Source: Anniella stebbinsi | Taxonomy: Eukaryota > Chordata > Lepidosauria > Squamata > Anniellidae | Reading direction: 5' to 3' | DNA: 64,000 nucleotides | NCBI GenBank assembly: GCA_029215795.1 | Contig: JARDYH010000005.1 | Span: 13,300,001-13,364,000 of the forward strand | Shown here: positions 45,191-56,420 of the stretch, in pieces | Numbering within the stretch: the stretch's first letter is position 1 | Layout: each line of letters starts with the position of its first letter | The notes under the pieces: generated by a model | What the model was told of the DNA's origin: nothing | Database searches by the model: none | Seen by the model: only the letters and a program-made list of their open reading frames with translations | Position numbers and translations under genes: made by a program

Positions 45191-45369
45191 AAAAATACAA
45201 CCGGGTGCCACTGCCATCAAACTTGGCGAAGGCTTTAAAAAAGAGAGAGAAAGAAAACACTCTGTGCGTGTGTGTGTGTGCCATTGGCGCGATATGCAGG
45301 CGTGGGGGGGAGGGGGGAAGAAAGAAGTCGCCCTTTCCGTCTCGTTCCAAGCTATGGAAGGACGGGAGA

Positions 45370-46440
45370 TTGGGTGGAGGAGGGATGGCTAGGGGTGGAG
45401 GAAAGGATCCCCGCCGCCTCCTCTTTACAGATCCTTACCAGTCCGTGCCTGGCTCGTCCACCACCAGCAAGACTTTGCTGCGCCCCGAGGAGCCTCCGGA
45501 GCCGGCCACCCCCCCAACCTGTTCGCTGAAGGTGGCCGCCGCCGCCGCCGTGGTCTGCTTCACCGCGTTGGAGAGGGACGAGAAAAAGCCGCCGCCACTA
45601 CTGCCGCTGCCTCCTCCGGCCCCGGGGCTGGGGGCAGCCGGCGGCGGCGGCCTTTCGGCGGGGGAGATGCTGCCGGGAGACGGGGAGGTGGCGCTGGGCG
45701 GCGGCGGAGGCGGCGGCTGCGGGCGCTGCAGATCCGTCATGTAGCCATTGGGCAGGTTGGCCATGAAGTTGCTGTCGGAGAGCCGCCTGCGCAGGTAATT
45801 CATCTCGGCTTGCAAGGAGGCGAGGGGCTGCGGGAGGGATGGGGACCCCGGTATGGGGGGTGTCACTTGAGAAAGAGGGGGGGGGAGAGCTGGCGTTCCC
45901 TGGGGAGAGGGAAGACTCTTTCGGGGAGGGGGGGATCAAGGTCTTCCAGACGCCGCGGAGGGAGATCTTCCTTGCCCTAGCAAGAGCTTCCGCCTAAAAG
46001 GCGATCTCGTTCGCCAGCCTTGGAGGAATCTTTCTTGGGGGGGGGGGGGGAGGGGGGTTGCCTGACAGGGAGCGGCTCCCTTCCAGCAGGGTCTTCCGGG
46101 AAGAGATGGCTCTTTTCGCCACCCAGAGATTTTTTTTGCCTACCAGGGATCCTTTCCAAAAAAAAAAAGAGGGGTGCCTTTGAGAGGGGATCTGCGGAAG
46201 GGATCTCTTTGCCCCAACAGGAAAAGGATCCTGACAAGGATCTCTCGCTCTCTCCCTCTGCGTCTCTCTCGCTGTTCTGACCGATTCTGCTCGGTTGAAT
46301 CGCCTGGGGGGTGGGGGGGTGGGCACAAACTATGGTGAAAGGGTTGCCCTTGTGCCCCTGCACTTCGGAGAGCGGGAATCTCTAGAGGAGGGAAAGCCAG
46401 CCCGATACGGCTCCTCCCAAGTCCCGGAGCCTTCTGCGAT
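45370..46440 (-). promoter_or_regulatory. SYN1: SYN1 CpG island, promoter and 5' UTR region
   Basis: CpG-dense GC-rich DNA spans exon 1 and extends upstream to about 46.4 kb, unlike the AT-rich flanks. There is no TATA box near a plausible start, as expected for a CpG-island neuronal promoter. G- and C-rich runs occur (46037-46060). The transcription start cannot be fixed; the 5' UTR must lie upstream of 45803. I see no close RE1 site within the island itself. Confidence 0.65.
45439..45803 (-). CDS. SYN1: SYN1 exon 1 (domains A and B, start codon)
   Basis: Synapsin I is a presynaptic phosphoprotein that tethers synaptic vesicles to each other and to actin. This exon encodes residues 1-121 plus two bases of Trp122. 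Domain A begins [20 protein letters not shown], with Ser9 in the RRLS context phosphorylated by PKA and CaMKI in mammals. A Pro-rich and Gly/Ser-rich domain B linker follows (PPPPPPP near 32-38, [14 protein letters not shown]), then [20 protein letters not shown] and [14 protein letters not shown] at the domain C edge. The start was chosen at MNYLRRR because it is the universal synapsin I start. The frame stays open upstream to an ATG at 45866, but that extension has no known counterpart. The donor GTAAGGAT follows directly. Confidence 0.95.
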
Positions 46441-46878
46441 CATCAGCAACCAGCCCTGCCCAGTTAATCAGCCTTCCTCTGCTTGGACGCTTCTAATCCC
46501 TTCCCTTCACCCCTCTGTGGCTGCGGTGGTAGGTCCCTTTCCTCTGCAAAGCCAACCCAAGGCTGCACCACTGATCAACGGGAGTAGGGGAGGAGCTCAG
46601 CATCTCTCTGCCCAGCATCCCCTTCCGCGGCAGGTATGAATGGTACAGTCCGGTACCCAACAGCGGAGATGCAGGACGGAGACAGAAGGATGCTGCTGTC
46701 CTCTTCTGTCCAGTTGATGCTGGTGGTGTGATGTCACTGACCATACTGCCGATGTTGACGTCATGGTGCCCAGGTCGATGATGCCATGAAGCTGGTTGGA
46801 AAGGCATTCCAAAGCTGGTTTGCAATGGAGGCTGGTGGCTCCTGTGAATCCGCTCTAGGTTTCAGTCAGAACCCTAAA

Positions 46879-46899
46879 AGAGCTTTCCGAGGTGCTGAA
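46879..46899 (-). promoter_or_regulatory. RE1/NRSE-like motif
   Basis: On the minus strand it reads TTCAGCACC, TCGGAAAG, CTCT, agreeing with the 21-base RE1 consensus as I remember it at 17 positions, including the whole TTCAGCACC half. REST binding to RE1 restricts mammalian SYN1 to neurons. Function here is only inferred. Confidence 0.4.
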
Positions 46900-46915
46900 C
46901 CAACCCCCAACTAGG

Positions 46916-46936
46916 CTCAGCACCTTGGATAGTTCC
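46916..46936 (+). promoter_or_regulatory. second, weaker RE1-like motif (convergent)
   Basis: CTCAGCACCTTGGATAG followed by TTCC agrees with RE1 at about 15 of 21 positions and faces the motif at 46879-46899. Confidence 0.25.
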
Positions 46937-46989
46937 GTTACAGTTCTGACTGGTTGTATTTCATGGGAAACACTAGCTCAAGTGCCCCA

Positions 46990-47850
46990 TAAGTATTTAT
47001 ATACTAATGAATCTCTAAATGAGAAAAGCCAGACTTCTTCAGAGTGGGGCAGGGGAGAAACTGTCACTAGATGCAACACAAGCTTCACCCTTACCCCTTC
47101 CATTTTGGGTCTTCAGTAGGCTACAAGACCAAGTGCCAAAACCCCAGGTTCTCATAAAGAAGAGAAATGAGATTTGTTTCATACATAATATTTTACACAG
47201 AGAGCTATAAAACAGACTTATGGTCTAAGTTTGAAGACTGTGCAGGTGGCTATTTTATCCCAAAAAGAAAAGGTAACCATGTTAGCCCTAAGAATAAATA
47301 AATAAAAAATCCATATTATTGCAATACCTTTATTAGGTCAGTAGAACAGTCACACAAAATGTGCAAGCTTTTGAGCTCTTTATGAGGCAAGATGTAACAA
47401 AAAATAAGCTGTCATCCTAGACAAACACACTCAGGAGTTATGTTTGGCAGTAACTTTACACAATGGGCTCAAGCAGCAAAGTAGATACACATGCATTGCA
47501 CACTTTTTACCAAAGATGATGAATGGGTGCACATGTTTTTCTATTATCATTATTAATTATAATAATAATAATTTTATTGAGTTTTAATCACATGCTTCCA
47601 ATGTAATTAATGAGCATATAAAAATATTACCACTTTTTGAACTAACAAAACACATACATTGCATAGGAAATCTAATTACAAGTTAACAGGAATCACAGGA
47701 GTTTCAATATATTAATAACTTTATATTTATCCACAGACATTCATCTGAAGTTTAAGGTATATTTATAATTATCTAAATTTTTTCTTACATATCTGTCCAT
47801 AACATTCTTATGGTTTTCTCTGGGAACCTTGTTTGCTTTATAAAGTCAAT
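46990..47850. other. SYN1 upstream flank, nothing recognised
   Basis: AT-rich sequence with an AATAATAATAATTTTATTG run at 47560-47580. No gene or familiar repeat was identified. Confidence 0.4.
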
Positions 47851-48034
47851 TACCCTATTTCTTCGATTCTAAGATGCACTTTCCCCCCTTATAAACGTCT
47901 CTAAAAATGGGGTGCATCTTAGAATTGATGACAATTTCCCCACACTTAGAATCAAAGCTTTTTCCCTGTTGGTGGTACTGAAATTAAGGTGCGTCTTACA
48001 GTCGATGGTGTCTTAGAATCGAAGAAATACGGTA
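47851..48034. mobile_element. TIR element with TATTTCTTCGATTCTAAGA ends
   Basis: TACCCTATTTCTTCGATTCT at the left and AGAATCGAAGAAATACGGTA at the right are inverted termini of about 26 bases with few mismatches. An internal CTTAGAATTGATGACAA copy is also present. TA at each edge is compatible with a TA-targeting (Tc1/mariner-like) element. Non-coding. Confidence 0.65.
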
Positions 48035-48039
48035 ATTTA

Positions 48040-49393
48040 TACCAAATTGTGTGGAATGTGTCTGCTTCGTTTGTTGCCTTTCTGCCTTTATCTGTTCAGT
48101 TAGTTTTTCAGCCAACAATGTTCCAAAGATAGTCGTGTCACACAATTATTGATAGACCTGTAGATTCTTTCCAATTCTTTGCTATTAGTTGAAAAGATGC
48201 TACCATAATAACAGTCAGCATTTCTTTGTCTGATCATTGTTCATTAGGGCCACTAAAGATAGATAGTAGTGCCAAGTTAGGTTCCATGAGAACCAACCCT
48301 CCTGTTCTATTGCTACATATGTTTTTCTCTCATCTCAAACTAAAGAGAGGCCAGGTTAAAAATACATACATACAAACAAACAAACAAATAAAATATGCAC
48401 TCAAGTAGGGAAAATGAACGCATGGAGTAACTTCAGTGGAAAGTCATAATAGATGCATGAATACTAAGGCAAAGGAAGAAAGTATTCATGATTTACCAAG
48501 AGTATGTGTGAGTGCTTCTAGGCTAAGTTTTAAGCAAGCCACAGTATGCAAGACAGGAGGATGTGTTTACTGCTTCCACGATGCTGACATTCAGGCAGAC
48601 ACCTTAACTTGCCGTTGTCATGCTTTTGGCTGCATGAATGGATTTGTAAATGCCTTAACTCTTCTCTTGAACTAAATAGTTTTTGAATCCAGGATATACT
48701 TGTTTTCTTTTCATATAAAAATCTACTCAATTACAGAAACATCCACAAAATAACACTTTCATTGCTTAGTAACGCTTCAAGAGACAGGCAGAAGGTAAAT
48801 CTAAATCTGCTGGTTGATCATGAGTGATTTGCAATAGATCGGCAGACATTTCTGACAATAGCAACAACTAAAATACTTTTTTTAAAATAGTTTAGTTGCT
48901 GAAGTTAAGATGGCTTGAAAAAAAACAAGGAATGAGGTTTAGTTTGAAGGCAATGTGAGTTCACTTCTGCTGCTGAAAACTAATTCCAGAGCTAAGCCTG
49001 TGCTAAGTAGCACCCTGTTCTTTAATTCAAGGGAGTGTTTGACATTTGAGACACTATTTTGCATTTGGCTCTGGATGGCAAACCTTGGAGTACTACTAAA
49101 AAAAAAAATGTATATCTTGAAGTCTGCTACTACTGCTTTACATATATTATCTCAATAATATTCACATCAATCCTGTAAAGTAGGGCATTTTGAAGTTATC
49201 TTTACATTATCTCTACCCGTATTATCTTTAAAGGTTGCCCAGTATTTCAAGAAGTATACTAGGCCTATGATGTGGCCCATTTTTGTTATCTCTCTATTGC
49301 CCCTCCTGCCCCCGGCCCCCCAGAGGTGAGATAAAGCTGAGGCAGAATCTCTTACAATAACCATTAAATGTAATGAAATGTGATGCCTTGCAA

Positions 49394-49398
<5 letters not shown>
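48040..49398. other. upstream flank, nothing recognised
   Basis: AT-rich non-coding sequence. A weak resemblance to the element at 52305-52665 appears at 48790-48860 (TTGATCATGAGTGATTTGCA). A 79-codon open stretch at 48436 has many cysteines but no known family pattern. Confidence 0.4.
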
Positions 49399-49437
<39 letters not shown>

Positions 49438-50162
49438 GCAGAATTGGATGCCCAAACAAACTCCAACCAGTCCTTCAATTTCAAACACTTGAATAGGGCA
49501 AAGGAGGCAGGTTCTACCTAAAAACTGCAAAGAACAAAAGCAATAATGTGTTTAAAAAAGAAGGGAAGGGAAGTGTAAGTAAGGCTGTTTTGTTAAAATA
49601 TTTTATGCAACTCTAAAACGGAAACTGCTGCATAGAATAATCAGGGGCTGTATGAATGACTACTGGCTGTTAGAGACCTTCCAGGGTTCCATCTATCTGT
49701 ATAACACTCCATCGCTTTTTAGCATGAGCAAGGAACGGAATCCAGGGAAGGGCTATATAGACAGAAGATGGCTCCATTCATTCTTAGAGCTTCATCAAAG
49801 GAACATTTTATTGTACGCTCATTACTGGGCACTCACGGATTTTCGTGGGTCCCTCTCACAATGTTGTCTGCCTCCCGCGTGCCTCCCGTCCCTTCTAGCC
49901 TTCTTCACACCACAAAAAAAATCCCAAAACCCTTTAAGCCCAATTTATTTTAAAGACGGAAGTTGCCACTATCTCCTGCTATGTGCAGGAGGAGCGGCGC
50001 AATGAAAACAGCCCACATGAGGGACAAACATGTGGGAGGAGAAGTGACAGTAAGCAATCACGATTTCCCCCTGTGTTATGATGTTCTTAATGACTATGGT
50101 TATGGATTGCAGAGGAAAGGTTTTGCTCCCCTCCCAAATGGTGCTCACTGTATACTTTTCAG
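49399..50162 (-). repeat. inverted repeat arm B (pairs with 40959-41756)
   Basis: Begins with a long TG run (49400-49436), then AACTCCAACCAGTCCTTCAA and TTTCAAACACTTGAATAGGG, and ends CTCCCAAATGGTGCTCACTG, the reverse complement of arm A throughout. In a 70-base sample around the GTTATACAGATA block I count about five differences. Arm B lies upstream of SYN1. Confidence 0.8.
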
Positions 50163-50184
50163 AAACAAACCCAGGCAAACTTAC

Positions 50185-50400
50185 ATAATGGATCTGTTCA
50201 GACAACACACTAAGCCATGGTTTGTCTTTGTAGCAAATGGTTAGTGAGTGTGTTTAAACCACAGTTATGTAGCCACCATGATTAGGAATGGTTCACATGA
50301 CATGCTGAGTTATGATTCACATGACATGCTAAGCAGTCATGTTTAGCGCAAAATGCTTAACCCCCATGGTTTAGCATGTCGTCTAAATAGGGTCAATGTA
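50185..50400. mobile_element. foldback element with CCATGGTTT arms
   Basis: GTTCAGACAACACACTAAGCC with CATGGTTTGTCTTTGTAG on the left; CCATGGTTTAGCATGTCGTC on the right, inverted. A direct duplication, TTCACATGACATGCT, occurs at about 50289 and 50315. Confidence 0.55.
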
Positions 50401-51224
50401 GCCTAAGAATTCTCCCCATGAAGCTGAATGCTCCTTAACAAGTAACAAATTAAGTACAATTCTGTGCATACTTAAGGCCAAACGGACATTATTGTTAATT
50501 TGTGTCCAGCAGCTAGGTCTTTTTAAATTTCAGCTCTAGTGTAGGTGCAGGGCCCTCCAATTTGGATCTTAAAGGACTTCCTATCCCCACACTAGGGTCC
50601 TGATCCAAACTGGAGGTCTGCATCTACTCTAGAGTTACAATGAAAAAAAGATACAGCCACTTTAACAGATTTAAAGTAATATCTATTTTGGCTCTTCCTT
50701 AGAGTCATAATGGGGGTTACGTCTGAATAAACATGTATAGAACTGGGCTGTTACAGTAGCAATCAAAGCATTCAGCTTCACCTCTGTCAGTTTAAATGCT
50801 GCTTTAGAGGTGGGTTGTGTCCTTAACTAAAACATTGTGTCCTTAACTAAAACATAGGAGAAGAAACTGCAACACAAACGTGTGCAAAAACATTTTACAT
50901 ACAAATACATGCAGTAGCAATTCACAAGCAAACGTGACAATATACAGAACTGCACTTCACATCTGTAACATGTCTGCAACATCTTCCTTTCCCATACATA
51001 TCACCTTCTAGAGCAGTGGCCTGATCAGTGGCCTGATCAGCGATGGCCATTTTTCTTTTCGGAACCAGGCTCCACCTGGTAAGCATTAATCTGGCAGTGA
51101 GCATGTGCTGAACAACAGAAACAAATGAATTTATAAATAAAACTGCCCTTTGATAGCTAACTGGAATGCACGTGGATTTTTATCAAGCCAGCACAAGAGA
51201 GACCCCTGCAATATTCTAGAACTG

Positions 51225-51400
51225 GGCCAATCTAACCTACTAAAATATTTATTTATTTTTATTTATTTTATTTTATTTCTAACCCGCCTCTCCATCCAGA
51301 TCGAGGCAGGAAACAACAACAAATATAAATATAAAAATCATAAAATAAATAAACCATTAAAACAGATAAAAACAAATACATTATTAAAAACATCTTAATG
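51225..51400. mobile_element. retroposon 3' end, A/T-rich
   Basis: TTATTTCTAACCCGCCTCTCC, GATCGAGGCAGG, followed by A-rich ATAAATAAACCATTAAAAC repeats. It resembles the minus-orientation end of the squamate repeat seen at 61500. Confidence 0.45.
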
Positions 51401-51416
51401 AAAATTAAGGCATATT

Positions 51417-51710
51417 TTGGTTAGGCCCCCAAACAGTAGGAAACATGGGACACTGCACCAGAAAGCCAATGTTTTAAACTGTTATGACAAAGCCATTCTT
51501 CAACATTTTCTGAAATCTGGCCAGATTATACTCCTCACCAGCAAAAAATTCAGGACAAAGCATCTTGACTTTAACAAGACTAGAATTGTCATTCTTTATC
51601 ACGATAGTGTGCCAAAAGAAAAAGCATCTACCTTCACTATAAAGCTGCTCTTATGGCTGTATCAATACTCAGGCTGCCCCTCGTTTTCTGAATGCCAGAA
51701 ACGGGGGTGA
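51417..51710 (+). pseudogene. possible L1 ORF1-like fragment
   Basis: A 97-codon open stretch reads KANVLNCYDKAILQHFLKSG ... DFNKTRIVILYHDSVPKEKAS. The spacing of the YDKAIL-x-x-F-x-K-x-GQI and D-x-(N/S) segments is faintly like the C-terminal domain of L1 ORF1 proteins. The match is weak and could be chance. Confidence 0.25.
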
Positions 51711-51859
51711 AGGGAGAATGAGAGGGCTTAGATAAGTCCATAATGCCCTTCAGTTACTCCAAAGGGTGCATCACCAGAGGCAGGTGATCCATTTCCTTTG
51801 AACAGTGCATCATTGGAGGTAAGATACTGGTGTAAGAGATCACTGGTTTGACCGAATAG

Positions 51860-52205
51860 GACCCCCTCTAGAAGGATTCGCTTTGGCGCCTGGCTGCCCG
51901 ATTATGCACATATTCGCGGAAGCGTATTTACTCCTAATACCTCTGTACGAGAGGCAGCGAAGCGCATTATGGGTCGACCGACACGCGCTTTAAACTTGTT
52001 GACATGCGGAGAATTGCATGTTTACACGGCGGTAAAGCACATTAACTGCTGCCGCAAATTAAAACCCGTGGTTTAACGCGCATTCGATAATGCGCATAAT
52101 CAAATAGATAACGTGCCTCAACTCTCGATTTGCGCCCCACTCATGTAGAGGTAAAAATTTTAATGAGACTTGAAAGAGCTTTAAACCTCTCGTGTAGAGG
52201 CAGCC
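51860..52205 (-). mobile_element. CpG-rich MITE, family A, copy 4
   Basis: Plus strand: CCCCTCTAGAAGGATTCGCT, GATTATGCACATATTCG, GCGCATTCGATAATGCGCAT, GATTTGCGCCCCACTC and final TGTAGAGGCAGC. Reverse orientation. Confidence 0.7.
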
Positions 52206-52304
52206 TGTGTCAATAGTTTTGACCAATGGAGTGCCCTGTCCATAGTGCTGAAAATGTTGCTGCCTTTGTTCAAGGGCCTAATTAAACTTTGCCCCTCTCC
52301 TCTA

Positions 52305-52665
52305 GACCAAGGGTGGGCGAAAAGGAAATCGGGATCCACTGGTGGATCTCTAAGTGATTTGCAAGCATTTCTGATTCCCAGTTATTTAACAATACCAATA
52401 ACAACAAAATGACTCCCCAGCTCCGTAAAAGTATACTGATGAAATGAAGAAAACTTAGGAGCAGGGATAACCTGGAATAGATTTTTGTGTGGAAGCCCTG
52501 TGAGCCCCATTCCATTCTGGTACTCAAAACAAATTCCCAAGTTCAGAATTCTTTAATTCTAAGTGTATATGTCTTTTGCACCAGGTTCTTGTTGATGGAT
52601 CTCAGGGTTCTAGTAAAAACAAAGTAGATCCCACAAGCCTGTTCACCTCTGCTCTACCTGCTTCA
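52305..52665. mobile_element. hAT-like element, decayed
   Basis: AAGGGTGGGCGAAAAGGAAA with GGGATCCACTGGTGGATCTC on the left; AGTAGATCCCACAAGCCTG and TTCACCTCTGCTCT on the right, inverted. CAGGGGTGG-type termini are suggested. Confidence 0.4.
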
Positions 52666-52669
52666 CTTG

Positions 52670-53939
52670 TCTTCAACACATCAACTAGAAAAGCTGCTTG
52701 AACCCATGAGCATTCATAATGTACAAGTTGCCCATTGCCTCTTTCCACAAATAAGTAGATAGGCCTCCCTACAAGTCTCATAACTACGAAACTTTTTGAG
52801 ATTAATATGATGAACCAGGTAGTGGCTGGCTGGTGCTCTTTGTAAGTACAGAGGGGTCTAAGTCTGTGCAAGAGATCACATTAGGATCCTAGCAGGTGGG
52901 CTCCTCTTTGCATCCAGATCTCCAAATTACCTCTGCAACTTTGTGATCCCTAGATCTTTACAGCAGGGATGTGGGAAGGAAGATTGGTTGTTTTGCCCCC
53001 TGCTTGTAATAGCTATTGGATATGGGGTACAGGAAAATGCCCAGGATTCATATATAAATCCCATGATGCTATTCAAAACATGCCACCTTCCAAAAGAATG
53101 TCAGTTAAGTTGACAGCTATGATGTGATATATGCCAAAGATCAACATGAGATCATGCATGCATGTGTATCCAGTCGTGATGAATCATCTCTCATTTTCAA
53201 CACTTACTGAAGTCAGCTTACGCTCAGAGACATCAAATATAAGCTAAGCCCCTAGGTGTTGAACATCCTGTGCCAAAATAATCCAGGCAGAGAATGACAT
53301 TTTATTTGGACTCTTTACTATTGAACACCCAGGCTGTAGGCCTAGCTAGAATGGTTTATAGGAATTTTGGCTCCTCACTTTCCAGTCTAAGGGAGCATTC
53401 ACACCAGCTTGTTACCCTGGACATATCCTGGAAACAGTTCATGCTGTTTTCGCCATATTCTGAATGGAGTAGTGTTGCCCTTCTGGATTTGCAGAGGTGG
53501 GATGGGTGGGAAGGGATGTATGTTCTTCTTCTGACAAAAAATAAACTTTACCCATAATGTTATTTGCAATGTATTTCTTATTTATGTGTTTACAGTATTT
53601 TTACCCTGCTCTTTAGCCAAAAAATAATAATCAAAAACTAGGCTTACAAAGACTAGTAATAAGGCACAGTCCCTATCCTTCATCTTGCAATCTAAAAGGC
53701 ATGACAAAAAAGGAAAAAGAATTGTGAGGGAGGAGGAAAGCAAAACTCAGGCACTAGTTATTAATTTCAAAGTTCTTATTAAGTGTTCTTTCTAGCAGGG
53801 AAGACAAAACAAGCTCCCTGAAGCTGTTTCTTCTCTGGCTGATGTATGGGTCTCCCTCTTGTTGTGATGTTCTTCCTGGAAGGCCCTTGGTTCTCTGGCT
53901 GATGGATAAGACCAGAGTCTGCAGTCTTGACACAGGATA
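52670..53939. other. upstream flank, nothing recognised
   Basis: No gene or well-defined element. Around 53590-53700 a TTTTTACCCTGCTCTTTAGCC block resembles retroposon 3' ends. Confidence 0.4.
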
Positions 53940-53945
53940 TTGTGC

Positions 53946-53949
<4 letters not shown>

Positions 53950-53990
<41 letters not shown>
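53950..53990 (+). repeat. (CA)n microsatellite
   Basis: About twenty CA units. Confidence 0.95.
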
Positions 53991-53993
<3 letters not shown>

Positions 53994-53999
53994 TAAAGC

Positions 54000-55425
54000 A
54001 CTGAGCATGAAAAGCCCAGATTATCAAGTGTCTGGACCTGCCATAGTTTTGTGTCTAAAAAAAAGTGGATGTTGACAGTAAATTCAGCTGCATCGCCCAC
54101 AGGCCCTGTGGGAATAGTCTCCTGTTCTCTTATTGTCTCCACCCTCCTTGCTAAGTGCTGTAATTGCACGTCTCAGTTCCAAACCTGCCAGGGGTTCTTT
54201 AGGTGTTAATAATACACTTGGCTAGTTGTGTGTCTGCCAGGCCTGACTGTATTTTAAATTACACCTCATTGTGCTGTTACAGTTTCACTGAACTATGTTG
54301 CTTGGAGGAGTAGGAGGAAATCTATTGTAAATGTGTGTGTATACATCATCCAGTTTCTGCATGTGCAAATAAGTGAATACACATATATGCACCATTGGCT
54401 GCACATGGAAGTCCCATGGCATATATACTATACAAGACTATTAAGTCAGTAGGGACATATCAACATTTCAGTAGGCAGGCCTTTTTCAGCATATATGGGA
54501 AACAGTGTGCATGTGTGTCTTGGTATCGTAGCATTTGTTTTAATTTATTTATTATGCTTTTGATTGTATTGTTAGCTGTCTTGGGCATATAAATTTAACA
54601 AATCATAACAAAAGACATCTGTCATTAAGGCATACAATTGTATATATAACAGTACATTTCAATATGTGCAGGTATTAGCAATAGTAATACTAAACATATA
54701 TTTACTTACTTAGTAAGTTTTTAGCAAGTGAGTATTCTGAGTTCTGCTAGAATAAATTTGTTAGCCTTTAAGATGCCACAAGACTTTTTGTTGTTTTGTC
54801 TGCAACAGACTAACACAGCTCCTGCTCCGGAGAGTATCGGAATATTTATACAAAATGTACACCGAAGCAGAATTGTGTATGTGCCCACAGCCTCTGACTT
54901 TTCCCCTCACATTTTCTCATTAGGGGCCATTAGGGGACAGGAGCAAATGGGCTGCCTCAGAAATTGTAAGGGATGCTGCAGTGACAGGGAAGGTGGGGGC
55001 AGGGAATGAAGAGAGGAGAGGATTTTTCTGCTCAGGCATCACCATGACAACCATACTGAAAGAACCCTAGAAATCCCATTCTCTCAACTAGGCCAATCCT
55101 GGCCTTTTTCAGCTGTGAGGGGAAGAGCGGGTGGCAATCATGTATTGAACAGAGAATGTACAGGGTCTAATGAGAGAGACTTTTGTCTTGGCTACTCCAG
55201 TCTCCCAAGGATATAGCTGGGATGAAGCTGGGCAGTAACAGGATAAACTTCCCCTATCGCCCTAGTATCAACAGAGGCCTAATTTAGCCAGTGTGCTCCA
55301 CTAGATGTCGCTGCTGCCCTGATTTCATTTCACTCCTCAAGGGAAGAGGGGAAATAACCCCTTGAGTATTTCATTTAAAACTGCCTCAGGGGTCAAGCAT
55401 GGATATTGAAAATAAGTATGCATCC
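54000..55425. other. upstream flank, nothing recognised
   Basis: AT-rich with short ATATAC-type runs. A TTTAAGATGCCACAAGACTTTTTG to CAACAGACTAACACAGCTCC stretch (54765-54822) resembles a common dispersed-repeat end. No gene seen. Confidence 0.4.
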
Positions 55426-55430
55426 TCCCA

Positions 55431-55743
55431 TAGGCTGACCAGATAAAATCCAGGTCAGGGCTTATGTAACTTTAACAGTTGTAGAGAAAAGGGAATTTCA
55501 GCCGGTGTCATTTGTATGCAATTAGTTCCTGGTGAAATTCCCTCTTCATCACAAAGTTGCAGGGGCCCTGCCTTCTTTTGTATATGGTCACTTTAGTATA
55601 GTGCCTGCACCTTTAACTGTTGTGATGAAAAGGGAATTTCACCAGGAACTATTTGCATACAAATGACACCGGCTGAAATTCCCTTTTCTCTACAACTGTT
55701 AAAGTTACATGAGCCCTGACCTGGATTTTATCTGGTCAGCCTA
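55431..55743 (+). mobile_element. family H hAT-like MITE, perfect TSD
   Basis: TAGGCTGACCAGATAAAATCC ... GATTTTATCTGGTCAGCCTA with TCCTCCCA on both sides (55423-55430 and 55744-55751). Confidence 0.87.
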
Positions 55744-56295
55744 TCCTCCCACCATTCGTAGGTACGTCCTCTGCATTTATAGTTCCCGCCTTTTTTTCCC
55801 TCTCACTTGTGCCTTTAACGGCCATGTGGCAGGCAGAGATCAAACAGGGGTAGCTTTTACTCTTACATCACTGTTAAAGACTCCTGAGCAGAGAAAGAGG
55901 GCAGGCTGACCTGGTATTTGTGTGTGTGTGTGTGTCTCATGAGACTGAAATTTAGCCGAGCCTATAATTCCCAAAACAGCTCCTGCCCCACACCCTAGAT
56001 ATTGTGTTTTTGCTTTTCTTCCCCAGCTGCAATCTCCCTGCAAATCTCCCCATATGACAATTTGGCTAATTGCCACAGTGTGTGCGTGTGTGAATGAACG
56101 AAGGCTGCAGCCTTAGGCATTCTGGGCCATACCTGGCCCATAGGCCAGATGTCCCCCACCCTTACACCCAAATCTCCATCTACTGGCTTCCAGCTCCTTC
56201 CTCAACCTGTAGCACCATGTCATTCAATATCCACAGATTATTACCCAAGGGAAAAGATGGTCTGTTTGGGTATAGCTGCACAGCACCTAATTTAG

Positions 56296-56420
56296 CTTTC
56301 CCCAATCTGGTGTCCTCCTGATTTCTTGGACTTTAGCACCCATCAGTCCCAGCCAGTATGGGCAATGATCAGGAATGCTGGGAGTTGTAGTGCAAGTCAG
56401 CTAGAGGGTGGGGAAGGTCA
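56296..56420. mobile_element. family P foldback element
   Basis: AGCTTTCCCCAATCTGGTGT, CACCCATCAGTCCCAGCCAG, GCTGGGAGTTGTAGTGCAAG and AGGGTGGGGAAGGTC. Confidence 0.62.

Larger units (their letters stand above)
46825..46985. mobile_element. dispersed foldback element with RE1-like motifs
   Basis: GGAGGCTGGTGGCTCCTGTG and TTTCAGTCAGAACCCTAAAA on the left; GTTACAGTTCTGACTGGTTG on the right. The two inner arms, CCGAGGTGCTGAA and TCAGCACCTTGG, are inverted copies. Related to 44118-44300. It lies about 1.1 kb upstream of the SYN1 start codon. Confidence 0.55.

Noticed and set aside
45804..45866. In-frame upstream ATG extending synapsin by 21 residues
   Set aside because: The added residues have no counterpart in known synapsins, and MNYLRRR is the conserved start. 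The stretch is better read as 5' UTR.
45598..45939. Alternative minus-strand open frame over SYN1 exon 1
   Set aside because: It is a shadow frame of the GC-rich synapsin exon. The MNYLRRR frame matches synapsin I and splices in phase.
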